Assembly (NCBI GenBank): GCA_022448765.1
Contig: JAKUTI010000156.1
Span: 1 to 6,419 of the forward strand
Source: Pseudomonadales bacterium
GTDB lineage: Bacteria; Pseudomonadota; Gammaproteobacteria; Pseudomonadales; Azotimanducaceae
Length of the DNA stretch: 6,419 bases
Reading direction: 5' to 3'
Both the position numbers and the translations under genes were made by a program. This document shows positions 1-5,528 of this stretch, piece by piece. Positions within the stretch are counted from its first letter, which is position 1. The number at the start of each line of letters is the position of its first letter. The notes beneath the pieces were generated by a model, which worked only from the letters and a program-made list of their open reading frames with translations, was not told the origin of the DNA and made no database searches.

Positions 1-323
1 ACAGCGAGAGATCTATGTCTATTTCAAGGGGCTTGGGATTGCCGTCATGGTCGAATCACATTGCTTTTGGAGCGGAGAGTGTCGATGACCTGCATGCGAA
101 AAGGGATCGCCTACTCAAGTGCGGACACGAAGTAACCGAGATCGATCACGGTTGGTGTCATTCCATTTATGTCACCGATCCTAACGACATATTGGTTGAG
201 TTCTGCGTGACCACGGACGAGTTTGCTGAAGGCGATGATCAGATTGCTCTTCGGGCAGTTACCGAAGATGACGTGCCAGAAGATCCGCCTGCCGATGTGA
301 TCCAACATGCGCCCGCGGTCTAG
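1..323 (+). CDS. VOC family (glyoxalase/dioxygenase-like) protein, C-terminal part, 5' end outside the window
   Basis: The frame is open to the left edge (first full codon at 3), so the ATG at 15 is probably internal and the gene starts upstream. The visible part is one beta-alpha-beta-beta-beta module of the vicinal oxygen chelate fold. It has a strand with NHIAF (His codon 57-59), a helix rich in D, L and R, then GHEV, HGWCHSIYVTDP and the closing strand ILVEFC (Glu codon 198-200). In this family the His of the first strand and the Glu of the last are metal ligands, so a metal-dependent lyase, isomerase or dioxygenase is plausible. The substrate cannot be told from this half. After the fold comes an acidic, proline-containing tail of about 38 residues with no recognised motif. 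No signal peptide is visible because the N-terminus is missing. It converges on the phosphodiesterase gene. Family assignment is good; function is open. Confidence 0.8.
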   Translation, partial: SERSMSISRGLGLPSWSNHIAFGAESVDDLHAKRDRLLKCGHEVTEIDHGWCHSIYVTDPNDILVEFCVTTDEFAEGDDQIALRAVTEDDVPEDPPADVIQHAPAV

Positions 324-337
324 TGCGAGCGCGCGAA

Positions 338-362
338 TGGAAACAATTAGTCCGCCGACTAA
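338..362 (-). terminator. possible weak terminator of the phosphodiesterase gene
   Basis: A perfect inverted repeat, TTAGTC-CGCC-GACTAA, lies at 347-362 in the gap between the two convergent stop codons. Read on the minus strand it is followed by TTGTTTCCA (346 down to 338), a modest U-rich tail. The stem is only six pairs and AT-rich, and there is no T-run on the plus side, so if it works at all it serves the minus-strand gene about 24 bases downstream of its stop. Confidence 0.3.
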
Positions 363-385
363 CAGCGGTATCAAGGGTTAGATAC

Positions 386-1078
386 TTACTGAGAGCGAGT
401 GAATTCAGCGAATAGGTCGGGTCGATCGGTAAAGATCCCCGATACGCCCATCTCCTTGAGATCGTTAGCACGTTGGACGTCATTCACTGTGAATACAAAA
501 CACGCGAACCCCGCGTTGAGGATATCCGCGACACGTTCGGGAATCGCAATGCGATCGGACACGTTAACGGCGTGAGCCTTTAACGCCGCGGCTACCGTGA
601 GGCCGTCTTCACGCCAACGTTCGAACAAAGGCGCTACCGGAATACCGGAGCCGTTTGCGACGAATTGTCGCAATTCCTCATGATCGAATGACGACACCAA
701 TTGTTGATGGTTGTATTGACGCAGTATGTCTGCCGCCGCGGTTGCTGTATTGGGTCCCTTAAGTTCAGCGTTGACGGCGACGTTAGCTGGAATGAGGTCC
801 AGGACCTCTCTTAACGTAGGGATTCGCTCCCCATCGCCAGCATCGAGTTGCCGTATTCTTTCGAACGAGAAATCCGTGATTGTCCCATTCCCATTGGTGG
901 TTCGATCGACGGTGTTGTCGTGGATGACCACGAGTTCGTTATCGATACGTTGGATGTCGAATTCGACGGCATGAACGTGCTGTTCCAGTGCGCACCGAAA
1001 TCCTGACAAGGTGTTTTCTGGTGCCATCCCGGCCGCCCCCCGATGTCCGATAATAGAAAAATCGACGGACAAACTCAT
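386..1078 (-). CDS. glycerophosphodiester phosphodiesterase, cytoplasmic UgpQ-like
   Basis: A complete 230-residue protein, close to the 247 of E. coli UgpQ. Family enzymes hydrolyse glycerophosphodiesters from phospholipid turnover to sn-glycerol 3-phosphate plus an alcohol. The TIM-barrel signature is intact: GHRGAAG with His12 and Arg13, PENT at 20-23, EFD with Glu39 and Asp41 (metal ligands), HD with His53 as second catalytic histidine, RTTNGNG at 59-65, and NAELKG with Glu105 and Lys107. The end carries FTVND and GVSGIFTDRPDL, the usual closing strand and phosphate-side loop. No signal peptide or membrane segment is present, which favours the cytoplasmic type over periplasmic GlpQ. The ATG at 1078 is the only start that keeps HRG near the N-terminus; a GGAG (minus strand, 1093-1096) lies 14 bases upstream, a little far for a good ribosome site. 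It is transcribed away from dnaX and has no visible transporter partner, so the true substrate is inferred. Confidence 0.93.
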   Translation of the reverse strand: MSLSVDFSIIGHRGAAGMAPENTLSGFRCALEQHVHAVEFDIQRIDNELVVIHDNTVDRTTNGNGTITDFSFERIRQLDAGDGERIPTLREVLDLIPANVAVNAELKGPNTATAAADILRQYNHQQLVSSFDHEELRQFVANGSGIPVAPLFERWREDGLTVAAALKAHAVNVSDRIAIPERVADILNAGFACFVFTVNDVQRANDLKEMGVSGIFTDRPDLFAEFTRSQ

Positions 1079-1088
1079 TGGTTACGTG

Positions 1089-1115
1089 TTGACTCCGGAA
1101 GATCTGACTTAGAAT
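1089..1115 (+). promoter_or_regulatory. candidate sigma-70 promoter for the dnaX operon
   Basis: TTGACT at 1089-1094 and TAGAAT at 1110-1115 each match the -35 and -10 consensus in five of six positions, but the spacer is 15 bp, shorter than the ideal 17. Transcription would begin near 1121-1123, immediately before the dnaX ATG at 1124, giving almost no leader. It sits in the 45-bp gap shared with the divergent phosphodiesterase gene. Judged by eye only. Confidence 0.35.
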
Positions 1116-1123
1116 GGGTGATC

Positions 1124-2734
1124 ATGAGCTATCAGGTCCTTGCTCGAAAGTACCGACCACGTTCGTTCGATGACGTTGTTGGTCAGGAACACGCTGTTCG
1201 TGCGCTAGTTAACGCGCTCGATAAAGAGCGTCTACACCATGCGTACTTATTCACCGGGACGCGAGGTACCGGCAAAACGACCATTGCGCGAATCTTGGCG
1301 AATTGTCTGAATTGCGAGCAAGGGGTTTCTTCGTCTCCGTGTGGCGAATGCGAACCGTGTGGGGAAATTCTCGAAGGACGGTTTGTCGATTTGATCGAGG
1401 TCGACGCGGCGTCTCGCACCGGCGTGGACGACACTCGGGACTTACTCAATAACGTCCAGTATTTACCAACACGGGGACGTTTCAAGGTTTACCTCATCGA
1501 CGAGGTCCACATGCTTTCGACGTCGAGTTTTAATGCGTTACTCAAGACGCTCGAAGAACCACCGCCTCATGTCAAATTTCTGTTAGCCACCACCGATCCG
1601 CGAAAGGTGCCGATGACGGTCCTCTCAAGGTGCCTGCAGTTTAATTTGAAGAATATTCTACCGGGCGTAATGTCTGAACACCTCCGCAAAGTGCTCGAAC
1701 AGGAGTCGCTCGAGTCCGATGATCTGTCCCTCAACGTGATTGCTCGAGCTGCGGACGGTAGCTTGCGCGATGCACTGTCGATCGCTGATCAGGCCGTGTC
1801 TTATTGTGGGGGCTCTCTGGACGGGGATCGCGTCGCCGAAATGCTAGGAACTACCCGTGCGGGTGAGGTGACCGGGCTATTGGATGCGCTCGCGGATTGC
1901 GATCGGGCAGCCTTGTTTCGATGCTCCAATGAACTTGCAGCGCGGTCAGCCGATCTCGCCGATGTGCTGGATAACCTCCAACGCGCGTTTCACGAGCTCG
2001 CGATGGCGTACGCGACGGATACCAAACCGGATGGTGATCTCGAAAACTATGCAGATCACTTTTCGCCACAGTGGATTCAACTGGCCTATCAGACTTGTCT
2101 TATGGGCGGGCGCGATATGCAGTACGCACCGGATCCCAAAGTTGGTTTTGAGATGACTTTGATACGACTGCTCGATTTTGAGCCCTTGTACGGAGATGTT
2201 GATACGGAGGCGTCAGCGTCCGGCGGAACCGGTTCGGCGTCGAAAAAAAACGATGAAGCCGTCCGGGAACCGCCCCCTAAGCAACGTCAAGAATCAAAAG
2301 ACACCATGTCGAAAGCAAGGCGTGCTGAGCCAGATACAGCAGGTCAGGCGCAACTGAATGGTACGCCGTGGCACGAGCGGGTTGATGAAATCGAGGCGAC
2401 AGGAGTGACTGCCATGATTTTGGAACATAGCAATCTCGTCGGCTTGAGCGAGGAAAGGGTGGAGCTTCTTTTGGACGAAGATCACGACACGCTGTACAAC
2501 AATACGCAGCAAGGTCGTTTGGAAGAAATCTTTGCGCAACAGATCGGCAAACCCGTCGAAGTTGTTGTCACCACGGGCACGGTGCTTGAAGAAACGCCCG
2601 CAGTCCGCAGACAGCGCTTGATGCAAGAGCGACTCGATCTGGCGGAATCCGCGTTGCGTGAGGACAAGAACGTACAAACTTTAATGAGCGAATTTGATGG
2701 ACGATTAGACGCGGTGCAACCGGAGTCCGACTGA
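1124..2734 (+). CDS. dnaX: DNA polymerase III subunits tau/gamma (clamp loader ATPase)
   Basis: The protein is the motor of the clamp loader, which places the beta clamp on primed DNA; the long tau form also ties the polymerase cores to the DnaB helicase. The start is taken at 1124 because MSYQVLARKYRP is the family N-terminus; 27 further in-frame codons upstream (from 1043) overlap the divergent gene and are not family-like. Of 536 residues, AAA+ domain I has Walker A GTRGTGKT (45-52), four zinc cysteines (64, 73, 76, 79), Walker B LIDEVH with Asp126 and Glu127, sensor 1 around ATTDP (155-159) and the arginine finger SRC (Arg169). Sensor 2 GSLRDAL and the oligomerisation domain follow, to about residue 370. 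A polar linker leads to a C-terminal tau domain (from about TPWHERV) ending MSEFDGRLD. E. coli DnaX is 643 residues; the difference is mostly a short linker. A probable slippage site lies at codons 374-376. It is first in the operon, 6 bp before ybaB. Confidence 0.97.
   Translation: MSYQVLARKYRPRSFDDVVGQEHAVRALVNALDKERLHHAYLFTGTRGTGKTTIARILANCLNCEQGVSSSPCGECEPCGEILEGRFVDLIEVDAASRTGVDDTRDLLNNVQYLPTRGRFKVYLIDEVHMLSTSSFNALLKTLEEPPPHVKFLLATTDPRKVPMTVLSRCLQFNLKNILPGVMSEHLRKVLEQESLESDDLSLNVIARAADGSLRDALSIADQAVSYCGGSLDGDRVAEMLGTTRAGEVTGLLDALADCDRAALFRCSNELAARSADLADVLDNLQRAFHELAMAYATDTKPDGDLENYADHFSPQWIQLAYQTCLMGGRDMQYAPDPKVGFEMTLIRLLDFEPLYGDVDTEASASGGTGSASKKNDEAVREPPPKQRQESKDTMSKARRAEPDTAGQAQLNGTPWHERVDEIEATGVTAMILEHSNLVGLSEERVELLLDEDHDTLYNNTQQGRLEEIFAQQIGKPVEVVVTTGTVLEETPAVRRQRLMQERLDLAESALREDKNVQTLMSEFDGRLDAVQPESD
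2243..2256 (+). promoter_or_regulatory. probable programmed slippage site (A8 and -1 frame UGA) for a gamma form of DnaX
   Basis: Eight adenines (2243-2250) are read in frame as AAA AAA AAC, which contains the heptamer A AAA AAC in the correct X XXY YYZ phase. Moving to the -1 frame reads AAA CGA TGA, so the product stops at once at 2254-2256, giving about 377 residues ending in Lys-Arg. That endpoint coincides with the end of domain III, where the E. coli gamma structure is conserved. The +1 frame has no early stop that I found. An extra transcribed A (as in Thermus, with A9) would lead to the same stop. No strong downstream hairpin and no close upstream Shine-Dalgarno were seen; a GGAGG at 2206-2210 is 33 bases away. 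Confidence 0.6.
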
Positions 2735-2740
2735 GGTGCC

Positions 2741-3061
2741 ATGAAAGACATGCAGGATCTAATGAAACAAGCGCAAGAAATGCAGTCGCGCATGCAAGAA
2801 GCCCAGGACAAAATGGGAGAATTGGAGGTCACCGGTGAGAGTGGCGCTGGTTTGGTAAAAGTCGTTCTGTCTGGCCGCTACCAGGCGCACTCGGTGGAAC
2901 TCGATCCGAGTCTGCTAACCGAAGATCGCGATATGTTAGAAGATTTAATCGCGGCGGCCATTAACGATGCGGTTAGGCGTGTTGAAGCTGCGCAAAAGCA
3001 ACAAATGGCGGAGATGGCGCAGGGTCTTGGACTCCCGCCGGGCGTAAAGCTACCGTTTTGA
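2741..3061 (+). CDS. ybaB: YbaB/EbfC family nucleoid-associated DNA-binding protein
   Basis: A complete small protein of 106 residues (E. coli YbaB has 109). The family forms dimers shaped like tweezers that bind DNA and are thought to organise the nucleoid. The first 28 residues are a methionine- and glutamine-rich amphipathic helix, followed by the conserved core EVTGESGAGLVKV, the VELDPSLL turn, LEDLIAAAINDA and the tail GLGLPPGVKLPF. The ATG at 2741 has a good ribosome site, GAGGTG at 2733-2738, which overlaps the dnaX stop codon and separates the genes by 6 bp. Placement between dnaX and recR is a widely conserved arrangement and suggests a link to replication or repair, though the molecular role of YbaB is still unsettled. 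Its stop overlaps the recR start by four bases. Confidence 0.96.
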   Translation: MKDMQDLMKQAQEMQSRMQEAQDKMGELEVTGESGAGLVKVVLSGRYQAHSVELDPSLLTEDRDMLEDLIAAAINDAVRRVEAAQKQQMAEMAQGLGLPPGVKLPF

Positions 3062-3660
3062 GTCGAATAAGCCCACTGATTGATCGATTGATCGATGCGT
3101 TGCAGGTGCTTCCTGGCATCGGCATCAAGTCCGCGACGCGCATGGCATTTCATCTATTGCAACGAAATCGAGAAGGCGCAGGTACTTTGGCCGGTGCGAT
3201 CGTTGATGCGGTTCGAAACGTGGGTCAATGTCGGACATGTCGCAACTTGTCGGAAACTGAGTCCTGTAGCATCTGCAGCAACGTAAAACGCGATGCCGCT
3301 GTGCTTTGCGTGGTTGAGTCCCCGTCGGATGTGGTAGCGATCGAAACTGCCGCCGGTTACGACGGTAAATATTTTGTGTTGCATGGACGTTTGTCACCTA
3401 TCGACGGTGTGGGTCCCGTCGAGCTAGGACTCGATCGTCTTCGAGAGTATGTGATGCAAACCGAGATCCGGGAGGTCATCCTGGCGACGAATCCAACCGT
3501 CGAGGGTGAGGCTACAGCGCATTATATTAGCGAAGCCCTCACGGGAACGGACGTATCGGTGACTCGTATTGCGCACGGTGTCCCGGTGGGGGGAGAGCTG
3601 GAATACGTTGATGGTGGAACGATCACCCACGCGTTACGTGGGCGTACTAGCATTGACTAA
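3058..3660 (+). CDS. recR: recombination mediator protein RecR
   Basis: RecR works with RecO and RecF to load RecA on SSB-coated single-stranded gaps. The 200 residues match the family length (201 in E. coli). In order: helix-hairpin-helix with LPGIG at 18-22 and KSATRMAFHLL, a Cys4 zinc finger (Cys58, 61, 70, 73), a Toprim domain starting VVESPSDV with its acidic Glu87, then GRLSPIDGVGP, ATNPTVEGEATA, and the C-terminal IAHGVPVGGELEYVD with family end. All key residues are present. The start is TTG at 3058, sharing TTGA with the ybaB stop; it is the only start that gives the family N-terminus, and no clear Shine-Dalgarno precedes it, so translation is probably coupled to ybaB. The coding sequence opens with a tandem octamer (3078-3093). 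Its end overlaps the next gene by 8 bases. Confidence 0.97.
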   Translation: MSRISPLIDRLIDALQVLPGIGIKSATRMAFHLLQRNREGAGTLAGAIVDAVRNVGQCRTCRNLSETESCSICSNVKRDAAVLCVVESPSDVVAIETAAGYDGKYFVLHGRLSPIDGVGPVELGLDRLREYVMQTEIREVILATNPTVEGEATAHYISEALTGTDVSVTRIAHGVPVGGELEYVDGGTITHALRGRTSID

Positions 3661-4747
3661 GAACCTGGTAAACAACCAACAAGCATTTGATGATGCGCTT
3701 CGCGACGATTGCGACTTCGTGGGTATTGATACCGAATTCATACGCGTCAATACGTTTTACCCGATTCCGGCGCTATATCAGTTGGCTCAAGGAAGCCAAA
3801 TAACGTTGGTTGATGCGCAGGCGAAGCTTGACTACACGGCCTTAGAAAGCACCTTGCTTGATCCTAAGGTCACTAAGATCATGCACGCTTGTTCCGAAGA
3901 CCTTGAAGTCCTTCAACACCACCTTGGCGTCAGGCCCCGTGGCTTGGTGGATACCCAACTCGCCCACGCATTTTTGAAGCCGGAATTTAGTTTGAGTTAT
4001 GCGGCTTTAGTTGAACGTTATTTGGGTGTTGAGCTAACGAAGCAATCGACCCGATCGAATTGGCTGAAGCGGCCCCTCAGCCAAGCGCAACTCGAATACG
4101 CGATCGACGATGTTTTATACCTACCCGAATTATGGAGCTTGATTCGTTTGAGGCTCGAACAGCAGGGTCGCTATGCGTGGTTTACTCAGGAAATGTTGCG
4201 GCTGTTGGATCAACCAAGCGTTTCGGCAGAAGACTACTACCGCACGGTGAAAGGTGCTTGGCGCCTTCAACCTAGGCAGCTCAGCATTTTGCGTAGCCTC
4301 GTTACCTGGCGAGAACTCGAAGCGCGTGACCGGGACGTACCGCGTTCCAAGACGGTTTGGGATACCCATTTGATGAAGCTTGCTCAGAGTGAAAGCGTCA
4401 GTGCGCGCGTGCTTGAAAGAACGCTGCCGCCAGGCGTTGCTCGCGTGTATGCGAACGATGTTATGCAAGCTTTTGACGAAGGAAAGTCGGCGACGAAATT
4501 ACCGGAACCACTGCCCCGCCCGTTTTCTCCGCACCAGGGGAAAATCGTTAAGTTGTTGCGGGATATCGCGTCCGAGACCGCCGATCGTTTGGGAATGGCC
4601 GTCGAGCTGTTGGCGCGCAAACGCGATGTCGAAGCGTGCGTGCGTCATTATGAGACGCAGCGAGTCTTACCAAGTTGGTTTAACGGCTGGCGCGATGAAT
4701 TACTCGGCGATTCTTTTCTTCAGATCCTGTCAGGTCAGCTCGGTTGA
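3653..4747 (+). CDS. rnd: ribonuclease D (3'-5' exoribonuclease, tRNA and structured RNA maturation)
   Basis: A DEDDy-family 3'-5' exoribonuclease that trims tRNA precursors and other small stable RNAs. Taking TTG at 3653 gives 364 residues (E. coli 375). The catalytic set is complete: Asp26 and Glu28 in IDTEF, Asp83 in HACSEDLEVL, Tyr149 and Asp153 in EYAIDDVLYL. Each lies two residues before its E. coli counterpart as I recall them (28, 30, 85, 151, 155), which supports this start. An HRDC RNA-binding domain follows at about 209-285 (ILRSLVTWRELEARDRD), then a C-terminal helical region ending WRDELLGDSFLQIL. The start lies inside recR, 8 bases before its end; GTGGG at 3638-3642 may serve as a weak ribosome site. 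A GTG at 3638 is an alternative start adding five residues. The far-upstream ATG at 3569 would add 28 residues that are out-of-frame recR sequence, so I reject it. Confidence 0.94.
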   Translation: MTKNLVNNQQAFDDALRDDCDFVGIDTEFIRVNTFYPIPALYQLAQGSQITLVDAQAKLDYTALESTLLDPKVTKIMHACSEDLEVLQHHLGVRPRGLVDTQLAHAFLKPEFSLSYAALVERYLGVELTKQSTRSNWLKRPLSQAQLEYAIDDVLYLPELWSLIRLRLEQQGRYAWFTQEMLRLLDQPSVSAEDYYRTVKGAWRLQPRQLSILRSLVTWRELEARDRDVPRSKTVWDTHLMKLAQSESVSARVLERTLPPGVARVYANDVMQAFDEGKSATKLPEPLPRPFSPHQGKIVKLLRDIASETADRLGMAVELLARKRDVEACVRHYETQRVLPSWFNGWRDELLGDSFLQILSGQLG

Positions 4748-5013
4748 TGGAGGCTCGTGATGTCGCGGTTTACCGGAGTAAGCGCATCATGGATATGTAT
4801 GTGTACGTCGATGAAGCGCGTGATCCGATGTCGTTACCCGAGGATCTATTGAAAAGATTCGGGAAGCCGGTGGAGGCGATGCGTTTTAGACTTGCCGCGA
4901 ACCGATCATTGGCACGAGTCGATGCTGAACAAGTACTCAGCGCGATCGCGAACGAAGGTTACTACCTGCAGCTTCCACCCGTGCACGAGGGGCTTTCACT
5001 CGGTGAATCGTAA
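4747..5013 (+). CDS. ycgL: YcgL domain-containing protein (UPF0745/DUF709 type)
   Basis: An 88-residue protein matching E. coli YcgL. Conserved pieces are VYRSKR near residues 8-13, MYVYVDEARD, LPEDLLKRFGKPVEAM and the hallmark GYYLQLPP at 71-78. The family has a small alpha/beta fold; its biochemical role is not settled, and I do not assign one. The ATG at 4747 shares its A with the rnd stop (TGATG), and AGGT at 4732-4735 could be the ribosome site; a TTG one codon earlier (4744) is possible but less likely. The neighbours rnd and ycgN are its usual gammaproteobacterial partners, which supports the assignment. The last 11 bases overlap the ycgN start. No membrane segment or signal peptide is seen. 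Confidence 0.92.
   Translation: MEARDVAVYRSKRIMDMYVYVDEARDPMSLPEDLLKRFGKPVEAMRFRLAANRSLARVDAEQVLSAIANEGYYLQLPPVHEGLSLGES
4987..4992 (+). promoter_or_regulatory. ribosome binding site deciding the ycgN start
   Basis: GAGGGG inside the end of ycgL lies 10 bases before GTG at 5003. This fixes the start at that GTG rather than at the in-frame ATG at 4892, whose extra 37 residues would overlap most of ycgL. Confidence 0.65.
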
Positions 5014-5443
5014 GCCGTTTTGGGAAATCAAAAGACTTGAAGAGCTGAACGAAGCCGAATGGGAAGCCTTGTGTGATGGATGCGGTCAGTGTTGTTTGAT
5101 TCGTTTTGAAGACGAGCAAACGGGGACGGTTGGTACAACGTCCGTTGTCTGTCGACTATTTGAAATGGAGAGTTGTCGCTGCAGTCGGTATCCGGAGCGG
5201 CACCAACTGGTTCCGGATTGCGTACGACTGGATGCCGACTCAGTTAGGGATTTCACTTGGCTACCTGGGACCTGTGCGTACCGGTTAATCGACGAGGGTC
5301 GTCCCCTTTATGACTGGCATCCGCTCATTGCCGGGAATCATGACGAAATTCGACGCGCGGGCGTTAGCGTGTATGGCAACGTGGTGTCGGAGAAAAATGT
5401 TCATCCGGACGATCTTGCATGGCGAGTCGTGAAATGGGTTTGA
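5003..5443 (+). CDS. ycgN: YcgN family cysteine cluster protein (UPF0260)
   Basis: A complete 146-residue protein matching E. coli YcgN (153). The N-terminus KPFWEIKRLEELNEAEWEALCDGCGQCC is the family opening. Nine cysteines are seen at 24, 27, 30, 31, 50, 58, 60, 73 and 91; those of the CDGCGQCC cluster, CRC and PDC, plus the TCAYR cysteine, are the conserved pattern, which suggests metal or iron-sulfur binding as in related YkgJ/CxxCxxCC proteins. WLPGTCAYRL and YDWHPLIAG are further signature stretches. The exact function is unknown. The GTG start at 5003 overlaps ycgL by 11 bases and has a good ribosome site. It is the last complete gene of the operon; immediately after its stop the sequence changes to a dnaE2 fragment, and no terminator is visible. 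Confidence 0.94.
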   Translation: MNRKPFWEIKRLEELNEAEWEALCDGCGQCCLIRFEDEQTGTVGTTSVVCRLFEMESCRCSRYPERHQLVPDCVRLDADSVRDFTWLPGTCAYRLIDEGRPLYDWHPLIAGNHDEIRRAGVSVYGNVVSEKNVHPDDLAWRVVKWV

Positions 5444-5447
5444 ATTC

Positions 5448-5528
5448 ATGTCGTATGTCCTAGCATGGCTTGTCTTGGCGGCGGCGGCGGGGCTTATCGC
5501 GTTTCTGTTGTGGCCACTAATGGAGTGA
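5448..5528 (+). CDS. possible 26-residue hydrophobic small protein, doubtful
   Basis: An ATG four bases after the ycgN stop opens a 26-codon frame encoding a single strongly hydrophobic segment (starts MSYVLAWLVLAAAAG, ends FLLWPLME), long enough to cross a membrane. Against it: no convincing Shine-Dalgarno, and its second half lies in another frame over sequence that encodes a clear DnaE2 motif (VSVVATNGVRFA). The first half could be the beginning of the original gene after ycgN, cut off by the dnaE2 junction. I do not recognise a family. Confidence 0.2.
   Translation: MSYVLAWLVLAAAAGLIAFLLWPLME

Noticed and set aside
726..974. Plus-strand open frame opposite the phosphodiesterase gene
   Set aside because: It is an antisense shadow of a gene with clear catalytic motifs, has low-complexity Ser/Val content and no recognised motif.
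1043..1123. N-terminal extension of dnaX by 27 codons
   Set aside because: It is not family-like, it overlaps the divergent gene, and the conserved DnaX N-terminus begins at 1124.
2226..2235. Palindrome GAACCGGTTC just upstream of the dnaX A-tract, and pairing of CGGTTC (2230-2235) with GAACCG (2267-2272)
   Set aside because: The stems are short and would enclose the slippery site rather than sit after it, so they are not a credible frameshift stimulator.
2294..2832. Minus-strand open frames opposite the dnaX tail and ybaB
   Set aside because: They are antisense to two well-supported genes and show no domain or ribosome site.
3569..3652. Upstream ATG for rnd
   Set aside because: The added residues are the recR coding sequence in another frame, and the catalytic residue spacing matches E. 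coli RNase D from the TTG at 3653.
4892..5002. Upstream ATG for ycgN
   Set aside because: The extra residues overlap ycgL and do not resemble the family; GTG 5003 has a proper ribosome site.
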